Shown: positions 1 through 8,591 of the stretch, one piece after another
How positions within the stretch are numbered: position 1 is the first letter of the stretch
Layout of the letters: the number at the start of each line of letters is the position of its first letter
DNA from: Saprospiraceae bacterium UBA7687
GTDB lineage: Bacteria; Bacteroidota; Bacteroidia; Chitinophagales; Saprospiraceae
Assembly (NCBI GenBank): GCA_002482845.1
Contig: DLGT01000103.1
Coordinates: 1-64,000 of the forward strand
Direction of reading: 5' to 3'
Length of the DNA: 64,000 nucleotides
Position numbers and translations under genes: made by a program
Notes under the pieces: model-generated
The model's database searches: none
Told to the model about the DNA's origin: nothing
Seen by the model: the letters and a program-made list of their open reading frames with translations, nothing else

Positions 1-101
1 TACACATTATTTTCTACACTCTCCCCGTAAAAATTAATTTAACACGCTAGAATATTAAATCAGTTCTAAAAACTTGCAAATGATTTTATTTAAAGGATAT
101 C

Positions 102-686
102 TTATTTCGCTCTAAATTGTTTAGGCTTTTGTTTCTCTGCTGCATGGGTTACGATTTCATTGATTCTATTTTGCCTCGTTTCTGCTCGCTTGGCTAATAC
201 TAACCATTGCAATATATTTCTTTTGTCTGACCTACTGAGATTTAAAAAATAGTCCTTAGTGTTTGGCTTTTGTGTAAATGCTTCTTCAAGATCGGACGGA
301 ATAATCAATGCTTCGGCTTCATCTAAAATTGTCCACGAACCATTTTGTTTTGCCTTTTCTATGATATCGTATCCAGCTTTTGTCATTAATCCTTGCTGAC
401 TTAGTCTTTCTATTTTTTCTTTATTTACCTTGGACCATACACTATTTGGCTTCCGTTCGCTGAAGAACTGCATAAATTTCTCATCATCTATTGGCTTAGA
501 TTTACTGTCTATCCACCCGAAACAAAGTGCTTCTTCCACCGCATCACCATATTCCACTGTGGGAAGACCAGATTTCTTTTTGTAATATTGTAGCCATACA
601 GATTGTTTTTTATCGTGATTTTCTATCAACCAACTGCGCCATTCTTGTCTAGTTTTTGGATAAAACAGATCGACTTCTTGCTCCAT
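102..686 (-). CDS. YdeI/OmpD-associated (OmdA) family protein
   Basis: The 194-residue protein has the layout of the YdeI/OmdA family. The N-terminal part reads SWLIENHDKKQSVWLQYYKK and continues with EALCFGWIDSKSKPID, the usual family block. The C-terminal part (about residues 125-194) is a lysine- and arginine-rich helix pair ending in LAKRAETRQNRINEIV, typical of the OmdA domain. There is no signal peptide, so it should be cytoplasmic. Relatives have been linked to protection from peptide antibiotics and bacteriocins, but the molecular activity is not known. It stands alone on the minus strand, divergent from the AraC-type gene. The ATG start agrees with the usual family length. The family call is fairly secure; the function is not. 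Confidence 0.8.
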   Translation of the reverse strand: MEQEVDLFYPKTRQEWRSWLIENHDKKQSVWLQYYKKKSGLPTVEYGDAVEEALCFGWIDSKSKPIDDEKFMQFFSERKPNSVWSKVNKEKIERLSQQGLMTKAGYDIIEKAKQNGSWTILDEAEALIIPSDLEEAFTQKPNTKDYFLNLSRSDKRNILQWLVLAKRAETRQNRINEIVTHAAEKQKPKQFRAK

Positions 687-889
687 AAGATTTGTCTTTG
701 ATAGTGGTAAAGTAACAATTATATTTGAACGAGAATATTAACCAAAATAAACATAATCTGTTTTTTCATTTCTAAGAAAAATGATCAATAATCTGCTGAA
801 GATTCATTCTTTGATATATCAAAATTAAATATTATCAAGACAACCATTTTACTTTTTCATTGTCTTTAGACATTCAACAATTTGCTCTT

Positions 890-2065
890 ATGTCTATTTT
901 TACCACGCCACTTCAGATTGGATACTTTATGGGATTGCTTTTTGCATTGATTTTTTGGTATCGTGGGTATAAGGAAGAGCGACATTCTGATCTATTTCTA
1001 GGTTTTGTGGTTTTCTTTTTGGCTATGACTTTGCAAGACTACACTTTTGGTTTTTCGGGTATTAATTATCTTTGGGAAGAGATGAATGGTTTTCCACGTT
1101 ACTTTTCTTTGGCATTCGCACCTACCGTTTGGTTTTATTTGAGAGCTCAGATCAATCGCACTTTTAGATTCAGTGGCAAAGATTGGTTACATTACCTACC
1201 CTATTTTACTTATGTAGCCATTAGTTTATTTGTATTTTTCTCAGGTACAAAAACCGTGTATGCCTTCCAAAATGGAAAGTTTGCCATTGTTATTAGTACT
1301 GTAGAGCGATTGGCTATTTGGACATCTTATATTTATTACTTGTATCAGTCCCTAAAATTATATAAATCTTACAGAACTTGGGCTGAAAACCAATTTTCAA
1401 ACCAAGAAACGATCAGTTTTATTTGGCTCAGGAATTTTATATATGTTATAGTCATTGGCGAAATCTTTAGATGGATATGGTATTGGATAGATGTTGCATT
1501 AGATCTTAAGTTTGAAGAAGATTGGTGGTGGCAATTATTAACGATCATGATTACATTGTATGTAGGAATCGAAGGTTACGCTCAGCAGCAGCCAAACAAT
1601 TTAACCTTTGATCCAAACCAAACCAATAATGAATCTAGCCTTCCTGAAATCGAACACTTAATTACCGAACCAATCGAAGATGAACCTTTAAAAGAAGAAA
1701 CACCACTCAACAACGATATAGATTATGCACCTTGGGAAGTAAAACTACTCGAACTTATAACTAATGAAAAACCTTATTTAGACACAGAACTATCGCTGAC
1801 AGACCTTGCAAAAAAACTAAAGACAAACACAAGCATACTGTCTGCTGTGATCAATCAATGCTTCGGAAAAAACTTTAACGACTTCGTCAATGAGTATCGC
1901 GTCACGGAGTTTGAAAGATTAGCCAAATCCAAAGATTACAAAAATCTCACCATACTCGCCATTGCCTACGACTGTGGATTTAATTCGAAAGCTACATTCA
2001 ACCGTTCCGTAAAAAAACTAAGACAAGTATCTCCAAGTGAATTGATGTCAAAGCAAGTAGATTGA
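890..2065 (+). CDS. Membrane-anchored AraC-family transcriptional regulator
   Basis: The N-terminal ~230 residues form about seven hydrophobic segments rich in Trp, Tyr and Phe. The linker is acidic, and the last ~105 residues are an AraC-type double helix-turn-helix (LTDLAKKLKTNTSILSAVIN, then ILAIAYDCGFNSKATFNRSV and a QVSPSEL end). The 7TM plus AraC layout is common in Bacteroidota and suggests a sensor that binds DNA while in the membrane. I prefer the ATG at 890 to the in-frame TTG at 860, because it leads straight into the first hydrophobic stretch. The gene precedes a DUF2807/DoxX/lipoprotein unit that it may control, which is inference from position. The ligand is unknown. Confidence 0.85.
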   Translation: MSIFTTPLQIGYFMGLLFALIFWYRGYKEERHSDLFLGFVVFFLAMTLQDYTFGFSGINYLWEEMNGFPRYFSLAFAPTVWFYLRAQINRTFRFSGKDWLHYLPYFTYVAISLFVFFSGTKTVYAFQNGKFAIVISTVERLAIWTSYIYYLYQSLKLYKSYRTWAENQFSNQETISFIWLRNFIYVIVIGEIFRWIWYWIDVALDLKFEEDWWWQLLTIMITLYVGIEGYAQQQPNNLTFDPNQTNNESSLPEIEHLITEPIEDEPLKEETPLNNDIDYAPWEVKLLELITNEKPYLDTELSLTDLAKKLKTNTSILSAVINQCFGKNFNDFVNEYRVTEFERLAKSKDYKNLTILAIAYDCGFNSKATFNRSVKKLRQVSPSELMSKQVD

Positions 2066-2089
2066 TTTTGGTTTAATATTTTATTTTTA

Positions 2090-2121
2090 AGCAAAATATC
2101 TATAAAAGCATAAATTTTGCT
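2090..2121 (+). terminator. Weak hairpin after the AraC-type gene
   Basis: AGCAAAAT at 2090-2097 and ATTTTGCT at 2114-2121 form perfect 8-base arms around a 16-base loop, just past the stop of the AraC-type gene. The AT-rich stem makes this a weak terminator. It could also be an operator in front of the next gene. Confidence 0.35.
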
Positions 2122-2182
2122 CAAATCCAGCAAAATAAGGTCTCAAATTAGCATTTGAAACGCTGTGCCTTGCCACAAACTA

Positions 2183-2190
2183 TACTTTTG
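2183..2190 (+). promoter_or_regulatory. Bacteroidota -7 box (TACTTTTG) for the DUF2807 unit
   Basis: TACTTTTG matches the Bacteroidota TAnnTTTG consensus 31 bases before the ATG of the DUF2807 gene. No TTTG lies at the usual 19-base spacing; the nearest is 25 bases upstream. Confidence 0.5.
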
Positions 2191-2221
2191 AGCCATTATT
2201 AATCTTCAAAATACTTTAAAA

Positions 2222-2884
2222 ATGAAAAGTTTGTCATTCATCACTATGATGTTATTTTCTTATGTTTCTCTATTTGGTCAACTGCGCGGCTCAGGAATCA
2301 TCGCTAATAAACAGTATGATTTTACCAATTTTGACAAGTTGGAACTCTTGGATTTAGATGGAACTATAACTGTTGAGATTGGTCAAAAATGGAGTGTACT
2401 TGTTGCCATTGATGAAAATCTTTTGCCATTACTATCTTTCGATGAAAACAAATCAGAGACACAACTACGTATCTTCCTTAAAGACAACAAAAACAACAAC
2501 AAGTATATAGAAGATACAAACATCAATATAAAGATTACAATGCCTGAAGCATCTGTGATCAAACATAATGGAAACAGCAAACTCTTCGTACACGATATCG
2601 TCGGTCGATACCTAGGTATAGAAAATGGTTCAAATGCAACCACAATATTATCAGGTAGTATTGACCAATTAGATATAAAAAACACGGGTAATGGCAACTT
2701 AATTGCTACCCAATTAACCACAAAAACCGCAGACATAAAATGTAAAGGAAATGGCAATGTCAAAGTAAATGTGGCAAATAATATCACAGCTAAAGTTTCT
2801 GGCAATGGTAGTGTATTTAATGAAGGAAAGGCCGTCTTTGAAAACTCATCTACGATCGGAAACGGAAGACTCATTCAACAATAA
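2222..2884 (+). CDS. DUF2807 (GIN/adhesin-like) secreted protein
   Basis: The 220-residue protein starts with a signal peptide (to about residue 20, ending LFGQ). It continues as a single-stranded beta-helix of short repeats with recurrent NGN and GNG turns (KNTGNGNLIA, KCKGNGNVKV, KVSGNGSVFN). This is the DUF2807 'head GIN' fold, found across Bacteroidota as exported proteins of unknown role, sometimes labelled auto-transporter adhesins. It is first in a unit with a DoxX-like membrane protein (31-base gap) and a small lipoprotein (overlapping starts), so the three probably share a transcript. A long minus-strand frame over it is a shadow. Confidence 0.8.
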   Translation: MKSLSFITMMLFSYVSLFGQLRGSGIIANKQYDFTNFDKLELLDLDGTITVEIGQKWSVLVAIDENLLPLLSFDENKSETQLRIFLKDNKNNNKYIEDTNINIKITMPEASVIKHNGNSKLFVHDIVGRYLGIENGSNATTILSGSIDQLDIKNTGNGNLIATQLTTKTADIKCKGNGNVKVNVANNITAKVSGNGSVFNEGKAVFENSSTIGNGRLIQQ

Positions 2885-2915
2885 ATATTCACTTAAAACT
2901 AAAATATCAAACCCC

Positions 2916-3401
2916 ATGCAAATATTAAAACGAATAACCACGCCTATCAACATGCCAAATATCTGGCAAGATCTTTTTCTCGCTATACCTAGGGTAACTT
3001 GTGGATTTTTGCTCACCACACAATTTGGTGCATCAAAATTTGGTCTGCCTTGGTCACCAGAAGATAACAATTTAGATTTCTTTGAAGTTGCCTTTTGGTT
3101 TCCTACTGATGTTGCAGAATATGGTGGTGTCTTTGCCATGTTTCCAGTGTTTTTTGCTTGGATGGGAGCGTTTAGTGAAGCTGTCGGAGGTATTTTCTTG
3201 ATCCTTGGTTTTCAGACGCGATTATTTGCACTACTTACGATCTTTACCATGTTGGTCGCTATGTTTTTACAGCAGTTTGAACAAGGAATGTGGAATATGC
3301 TACCTGCTATGGGCTTTTTATGGATAGGCATGTTTTACTTTATTATTGGTTCAGGCAGATTCGGCATCGATTATTTCATCTCTAAAAAATTCTCAAAATG
3401 A
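2916..3401 (+). CDS. DoxX family membrane protein
   Basis: From the ATG at 2916 the product is 161 residues with four hydrophobic helices. It has the DoxX pattern of a first helix after RVTCGFLLTTQFGASKFGLP, then FSEAVGGIFLILGFQTRLFALL and MLPAMGFLWIGMFYFIIGSGR. DoxX proteins are small inner-membrane proteins tied to redox or quinone chemistry in some species, but mostly uncharacterised. The frame stays open upstream to 2769, inside the preceding gene. That extension has no helix content, so I rejected it. The 3' end overlaps the next gene by four bases (ATGA), which indicates translational coupling. Confidence 0.85.
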   Translation: MQILKRITTPINMPNIWQDLFLAIPRVTCGFLLTTQFGASKFGLPWSPEDNNLDFFEVAFWFPTDVAEYGGVFAMFPVFFAWMGAFSEAVGGIFLILGFQTRLFALLTIFTMLVAMFLQQFEQGMWNMLPAMGFLWIGMFYFIIGSGRFGIDYFISKKFSK

Positions 3402-3760
3402 AATTCATCAATTATATATTATTTTTAGCATTTGTATTCACCATATCAAGCTGTGTTCAAGAATCTTACGTACGTCATATCAAAGTTACCTTAGATGTTT
3501 CAGAGCTCAAAGAAATAAGTACAGTAGGCGTAAGAGGAAACGGTGATCCTTTATCTTGGGCTGAAGATTACCCAATGCAAGAGTTGGTCAAAGATAGTTT
3601 ATATACAGCCGTCATTACTACCAAAACAGGTTATAAGTTTGGAGAATGCAAGTTTACAGTAAATGGCGATTTCGAGTTAAAAGACAGAGAAAATAGAAGG
3701 GTTTATTTTGCTGAGTCAGATACAACTTATTACCATGCAGTATTTGGAATTGCAGAATAG
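3398..3760 (+). CDS. Small lipoprotein with a CBM20-like beta-sandwich pattern
   Basis: The 120-residue product has a lipoprotein signal (LFLAFVFTISSC, lipid Cys at about residue 19). The mature domain of ~100 residues reads VGVRGNGDPLSWAEDYPM, resembling the 'GN..PLSW' strand of starch-binding-like sandwiches. The similarity is weak and I make no substrate claim. It overlaps the DoxX-like gene by four bases and is the last gene of the DUF2807 unit. Function unknown. Confidence 0.6.
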   Translation: MKFINYILFLAFVFTISSCVQESYVRHIKVTLDVSELKEISTVGVRGNGDPLSWAEDYPMQELVKDSLYTAVITTKTGYKFGECKFTVNGDFELKDRENRRVYFAESDTTYYHAVFGIAE

Positions 3761-3876
3761 GATTTCAAGCCGATAATGTCTTTATAAGCTTGTGCAAAAT
3801 TTAAAGGCTGAAGTGGCCCTTATGTGATATGTTATTATGTCAACATTCGAAGCTAAACCTTAAAATTGTAAATAAT

Positions 3877-5109
3877 TTATTGACTTCCAAATTCTTCTAT
3901 TTGCTGAATGGTCATCATAATACCATCTTCAGCATCGATTTGGGTTTTCATCTCAGCAGCTTTGATATATAGGTCTTCGTTAGTCAATAGTTCTTTGATG
4001 CTGGAGACAAATTTTTCTAAAGTGAGTTTTGAGATTGGAATAGGTTTTACAGCCAAACCTTTATTAAATCCTACCTTACCCCAAAACTGTTGATCCCCGA
4101 TAGGATGTAAGATTGGACAAATCATAAACGGGACACCTGCACGCAAGCATTCAGCCGTAGTACCAATGCCGCCATGATGGATGACCGCTTTGACTCGTGG
4201 AAATAGTTTTTCGTAAGGAGCGCTATTGATGACCAGGATATTTGGATTTTGTTCGAGTTTGGTGGTCTCTTGAAGTCCCCAACCTTTGACAACAATCATA
4301 CGAACCTTAAATTGTTCAGTAATGGTGATAATGGCAGATTGCAAATCCATCTTACTTTTAAACGGCATACTACCGAAGGTCAATAATAATGGCGGATTCT
4401 CAGCATTGAGAAATTGTAAGATTTGATCAGATAGCTCTTCCTTAGATTGCCCAAACCAAAATCCATTAAATGCGTCTTGGTTTGGATAATCAACAGGCAC
4501 AGGTAGAAAACTAGGACTCATACCATAAATATTTCTGACGATAGGAATCTTAAATTTTTTAGGCAAATCAAAAGATGCCCTAAATGCACCTATTGGTTTT
4601 GATAACAACCCGATACTAAGATTAGACAAAGAATAACTAAGCTTATAGAGAAATTTTGGTATCGGCAATCCACTAAATGCAGGATTTGCAAATGCATTGG
4701 TTGGCTCTACGATGGGAAGGACAGACGCTTTTATCATTTTGTGTGGAAACTGGTCTGCAAAACTATCTGCCAATGTTTTGACATGGTACAAAACCAAGTC
4801 ACTTTCTAAAGCCAACTTATAAAACACTGTCAGTGAATTGGTTATCAAAGGATAAATCCATGTATGTAGATTACGTCTGATGGCAAATGGATTTCCTTTC
4901 ATCATCTTTTTGCCTTCATCAGAGTCTAAGATGGCTTGAAAATCAGCTTCCACAGGCACAAATTCAATACCATAAGAGAGTACCAATTCTCTAAAGTTTT
5001 TGGCAGTGGAAAGTGTGACTTTATGACCACGTTGTTGCAGTGCTTGCCCAAGAACAGCATAAGGCTGGATGTCTCCTCGCGTACCAAGTGTTAGGATGGC
5101 AATGTTCAT
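3877..5109 (-). CDS. UGT-like glycosyltransferase (GT1, MGT/sterol-glucosyltransferase type)
   Basis: The 410-residue two-domain GT-B enzyme opens with MNIAILTLGTRGDIQPYAVL, the classic N-terminus of the sterol/macrolide glucosyltransferase group. The C-terminal nucleotide-sugar domain has LLLTFGSMPF and the PSPG-like block IHHGGIGTTAECLRAGVP followed by PIGDQQFWG. These enzymes move a hexose from a nucleotide sugar to a lipid or small acceptor; the acceptor cannot be read from the sequence. The frame is open for eight more codons upstream (to 5133), but the family start is the ATG at 5109. It has no operon partner. Confidence 0.85.
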   Translation of the reverse strand: MNIAILTLGTRGDIQPYAVLGQALQQRGHKVTLSTAKNFRELVLSYGIEFVPVEADFQAILDSDEGKKMMKGNPFAIRRNLHTWIYPLITNSLTVFYKLALESDLVLYHVKTLADSFADQFPHKMIKASVLPIVEPTNAFANPAFSGLPIPKFLYKLSYSLSNLSIGLLSKPIGAFRASFDLPKKFKIPIVRNIYGMSPSFLPVPVDYPNQDAFNGFWFGQSKEELSDQILQFLNAENPPLLLTFGSMPFKSKMDLQSAIITITEQFKVRMIVVKGWGLQETTKLEQNPNILVINSAPYEKLFPRVKAVIHHGGIGTTAECLRAGVPFMICPILHPIGDQQFWGKVGFNKGLAVKPIPISKLTLEKFVSSIKELLTNEDLYIKAAEMKTQIDAEDGIMMTIQQIEEFGSQ

Positions 5110-5320
5110 TTTAATGATTTTTTTATTTGGCAAAATAAGTTAAATCGAACATATTTAAAACGATAATTTTACAAGAAAAACCGACTTTCTATAACTGAAG
5201 CCAAATGCTTGAGATAAATAAGATTATAAAGATATTATGTAAAATTAAATAAACGTAAATATTTTTTAAACAAAACAAATTAATCATTCAAAAGTCCAGA
5301 ATTATCAGTTTTAATTTCAA

Positions 5321-5372
5321 ATGTTGCCAAAAGTAAAACAACACTTATATTTGGTTATGTTGCCAAAAGTAA
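5321..5372 (+). repeat. 16-bp direct repeat overlapping a promoter
   Basis: ATGTTGCCAAAAGTAA occurs exactly at 5321-5336 and 5357-5372, 36 bases apart start to start. The second copy fills the spacer of the promoter at 5350-5380. Placement and spacing fit a repressor or activator operator. This, with the promoter, is the notable content of the 340-base gap 5134-5473. Confidence 0.45.
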
Positions 5373-5380
5373 TACCTTTG
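5350..5380 (+). promoter_or_regulatory. Full Bacteroidota promoter (TTTG-N19-TACCTTTG)
   Basis: TTTG at 5350-5353 and TACCTTTG at 5373-5380 are separated by exactly 19 bases, the Bacteroidota primary-sigma spacing. It lies about 97 bases upstream of the ATG at 5477. Confidence 0.7.
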
Positions 5381-5476
5381 CCCTTGTAAAAACATTAGAA
5401 ACATAACGGTCTTAAATTAACTTTACTTTTTAATAATTACACTGAAAAATTTAAATAACACCTTAAAATCTACTTG

Positions 5477-6406
5477 ATGAATATCTTCAAATCACCTTTT
5501 GCTACCACATTATTTGCTATACTTATTATCTCATCGGGTTCTTCTTGTTCTAAAGTATATTTTGATACACAAAAACAAACATCTCCTATAGACGATGATA
5601 ATTATATCAGCGAATATGAAGTTTCCGTGGGCGAGTGGATTACATATATAGTCACAACTTGATTTACTGCAAATGAAAAACCAATATTTCTTGGTGATCA
5701 TTTGGATATTATAAAATCGAAGCTACCACTGTCAGGAATGGGACATTGGAATGATTATGTTTTTGAATCTTTGATGAAAAAATCTCAGTTGTCATCCCAA
5801 ACAAAAGTCTACAACCATTGCACAAACAAACACTTAAAAATTGTATTACCTACTTCCGCTTGGGATTCTATCGTCACAAACAGGCTATTAGAATTACCTA
5901 TCGTGGGTGTATCTTACGAGCAAGTTTTGGATTATTTAGTTTATAAAAAAGATATCTTAAATAATTGCGAGATAAAAGGTGATAAAACGAATGAAACTTT
6001 TGAGTTTGATTGTTATCTACCTCTTCCTAATGATTATGATGATTTCGTAAAGAACAATGATTTAAAGTGGGTTACAAAAGCTGATAGTATTAATGCCAAA
6101 GGTTGTAGTATTTACAATTACAAAAATTCTCTTTGCGAAAACTGTCCTATACCTAAATACTACCTTACCAATCCTGTGCTAAAAAATATGGGTCAGGCTC
6201 CAACTTATGTTTGGGGTTTCTTTCCTATTGGCGGTTTATACAATTTATTCGGTAATGTAGCTGAGATGACGTCCATAAAAGGTATCGCTAAAGGTGGCAG
6301 CTATTATCATCATGCAAGTGAAATAAGAGAACATAAAGTACAAAGATACACCAAACCTGAACCATGGTTGGGCTTCCGGGTTTGGTTTAGAACATATACT
6401 AAATGA
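5477..6406 (+). pseudogene. FGE-sulfatase (SUMF1)-domain lipoprotein gene with an in-frame TGA
   Basis: The two halves lie in one reading frame with a single TGA at 5660-5662 between them. The first half has a lipoprotein signal (LIISSGSSC) and the usual opening YEVSVGEW of SUMF1-like domains in GldJ/GldK-type lipoproteins. The second half stays open from 5663 and carries the core PIVGVSYEQVLDYLV, GLYNLFGNVAEM and GIAKGGSYYHHASE, ending WLGFRVWF. Apart from the stop, the 310-codon gene looks intact and has a good promoter. The stop may be a recent nonsense mutation or a base-call error. Recoding is less likely, because TGA is used as an ordinary stop elsewhere in the window. The usual function of such lipoproteins is envelope-related; no catalytic role is asserted. 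Confidence 0.7.
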
Positions 6407-6609
6407 AGTGACAATTTAGATTGAAATAAAAACTGTTTTCAACCATATTTTCACTAAAACGTTTATTATAAATTATCTACTCACGACAGTGAATCTTGTT
6501 ATTCAGGCTACTTATTTAATGTTATGAAATTTCATGGCACAATAATTGGTCATTAAAATGTATATTTCTCTACTATCTGCCTTTTCACTGACATTTAAAT
6601 AAGAAAAGC

Positions 6610-7083
6610 ATGAATTTCAGCAAGTTACCATCTATTATAAAACTAATTCTCCTTCAAATCATTGAAGAGATTGAACGCCGCATTAATGCAAAACGTGGCG
6701 TTGACGGAGAAGAAGCTAATTTTGCTAGCTCTGTCTACACATCTTTAAAATTCATTGTCCTAGACCAAGTGGATGTTATTGTGGATGATGCAGTAGGTTA
6801 TGCAAAAAAACAAATCAATGAATTAGCTACCTTAGTTGCCCAAAAAACATCCGTCATTTTGGCTTCTATTTACTATATGTTTGTTGTCCTAGGGTTAGTA
6901 TTTACGGCATTTGTATTTTTTGCTATTGCATTGGCACTATACGTGGGCGAATTACTTGGCAACCACTATTGGGGCTTCTTGATAGCAGGTGGTGTGACAG
7001 TATTAATAGTCATTGTTGTATATATGCGTGGACGAAGAACCATATCTGAAAGAATCAAAAAACATTTATTGAGTCAAATCTGA
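6610..7083 (+). CDS. Holin-like DUF1469-type membrane protein
   Basis: The 157-residue protein has an amphipathic N-terminal ~90 residues, then two transmembrane helices (SIYYMFVVLGLVFTAFVFFA and FLIAGGVTVLIVIVVYMRG) and a basic tail. This is the layout of the 'phage holin superfamily III' (PF07332) group, which is widespread in chromosomes. No phage genes are near, so the holin label is only a family name. The gene ends just before a strong hairpin terminator. Function unknown; probably an envelope housekeeping role. Confidence 0.7.
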   Translation: MNFSKLPSIIKLILLQIIEEIERRINAKRGVDGEEANFASSVYTSLKFIVLDQVDVIVDDAVGYAKKQINELATLVAQKTSVILASIYYMFVVLGLVFTAFVFFAIALALYVGELLGNHYWGFLIAGGVTVLIVIVVYMRGRRTISERIKKHLLSQI

Positions 7084-7122
7084 TTGTAATAAACATCTTT
7101 GGTTTGGACGTTTATTACAATC
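7082..7122. terminator. Bidirectional hairpin terminator
   Basis: GATTGTAATAAAC (7082-7094) and GTTTATTACAATC (7110-7122) are perfect 13-base arms around a 15-base loop. The hairpin lies between converging genes: the holin-like gene on plus and the symporter gene on minus. It probably stops transcription from both sides. Confidence 0.75.
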
Positions 7123-7138
7123 AAATTTCCATCAAGTC

Positions 7139-8560
7139 CTAAGCTTTTCGCTCTTCTAATTGTTTAGCGATTTCTCTTGCTTTTTGCTCTGTCAAATCAT
7201 AATCACGCATCACCCACATAGCAATTAATGTACCTGTGATAGGAACCGCAGAATAGAAGAATCTCAATCCTGAAACTGCTCCGTCAGCCTGTACAGCTGC
7301 CTCTGGATTAAAATCTACCAAGGTCATGATGGCACCTGTCAATAATCCTGCAATGGCAAAACCGAATTTTACCATCCACCAATAGATCGCCCCGAAGATA
7401 CCTTCTCTACGTTTACCTGAATTTAGTTCATCAAGATCGCAAACATCAGCTGTCATCGACATCATCAAGGTAAATAAACTACCTATCCCAAATGAGAAGA
7501 ATGGTAAGCCAAATAAAAACATGTACGGTTTGCCAGGAATAAATAAAAACCAAAGTAAGATGTAACCGACTATAGAGATGCCTTGAGACAAAAGGAAAGC
7601 ATTCTTTTTACCCATTTTATTGGACATTTTCGCTACTATAGGTATTACCATAAATGTAGTAGCAAGCGCACCAACACTTCCAAATAAGGTAGGCCAAATT
7701 CCTGCTGCGCCTGCATCACCATTAAATAGGTAATATACTACGATGAAAAAAGAAAAACTTGCTACTGTATTAAATGCATTGAAGATAAAAAATGTAGCTA
7801 TACACAACTTTCTAAATGGTCTGTAACTAAATGCTTCTTTAAATCCTGCCAATATTTCCGTCAAACTTTTGCCTATTGCCTTCAACGTCAATGGAGAAAA
7901 TGAAGTCTCATCTAAGGTTGATTTGCTTTTGATAAAAATAGCAGGTATCATTGCTAAAATCATACAAGAAATACCTACCCAAACTGCAAGACTTCTTGTA
8001 GCTGTGTCCGCATTGGGAAACCACTCAGGATCGTACATCACTACCCAAAACCAAGGAGCAATCACCCATGCCCACTGCCCTATCCACTGCGCAACCGCCA
8101 TGATACTAGTACGCTCATGAAAGTCATCGCTCATCTCATAACCCATAGCCACATAGGGCACACTAAAAATGGTAAGTCCCAAGTAAAACACAAAAGACCA
8201 CATTAAAAAATATATAAAATTATAATTCAAACCGCTCTCTCTGTACAATTGCCACATGACAACAAATGAAATACCCATAATAATGGCGCCTATGAAGACA
8301 TAATGTCTACGTCTCCCCCATTTAGATCTTGTATTGTCAGATATAAAACCCATGATCGGATCCGTCACAGCATCAAATACTCTCGGCAAAAAAAACAAAA
8401 TACCCCACATCCACGCGGGAAACCCAAGGTCTTGAACCAACACGACCATAAATATCCCCAAAGCTGCTGGAAACATTTGATTGGCCAACATTCCTAGCCC
8501 AAAAGCGACTTTTTGCCCCATTGGAACCTTGCCTTTTACTGATGTTTTAATACTTGACAT
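7139..8560 (-). CDS. GPH-type sugar:cation symporter (MFS)
   Basis: The 473-residue protein has about 12 transmembrane helices. It shows the glycoside-pentoside-hexuronide symporter signatures PRVFDAVTDPIMGFISDNTR near residues 60-80 and KWGRRRHYVFIGA right after. These carriers bring mono- or oligosaccharides through the inner membrane with a cation. It is the last gene of the minus-strand glucan locus, 31 bases after the GH17 gene. It most likely imports glucose or short beta-1,3-gluco-oligosaccharides for the phosphorylase encoded two genes upstream. The substrate is inferred from context. Confidence 0.88.
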   Translation of the reverse strand: MSSIKTSVKGKVPMGQKVAFGLGMLANQMFPAALGIFMVVLVQDLGFPAWMWGILFFLPRVFDAVTDPIMGFISDNTRSKWGRRRHYVFIGAIIMGISFVVMWQLYRESGLNYNFIYFLMWSFVFYLGLTIFSVPYVAMGYEMSDDFHERTSIMAVAQWIGQWAWVIAPWFWVVMYDPEWFPNADTATRSLAVWVGISCMILAMIPAIFIKSKSTLDETSFSPLTLKAIGKSLTEILAGFKEAFSYRPFRKLCIATFFIFNAFNTVASFSFFIVVYYLFNGDAGAAGIWPTLFGSVGALATTFMVIPIVAKMSNKMGKKNAFLLSQGISIVGYILLWFLFIPGKPYMFLFGLPFFSFGIGSLFTLMMSMTADVCDLDELNSGKRREGIFGAIYWWMVKFGFAIAGLLTGAIMTLVDFNPEAAVQADGAVSGLRFFYSAVPITGTLIAMWVMRDYDLTEQKAREIAKQLEERKA

Positions 8561-8591
8561 GATTGATTGTTTTTCGTTTTTTGTGATTGAA

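Noticed and set aside
2383..2874. Long minus-strand frame over the DUF2807 gene
   Set aside because: The plus-strand frame has a signal peptide and a clear repeat fold. The minus frame is its shadow, with no protein-like pattern.
5660..5662. TGA recoding (selenocysteine or an altered code)
   Set aside because: TGA ends many intact genes in this window, and no SECIS-like hairpin or selenocysteine family pattern is apparent. A mutation or sequencing error is simpler.
6610..7083. Prophage signal from the holin-like gene
   Set aside because: No lysin, structural, terminase or integrase gene is nearby. The family is widespread in chromosomes.
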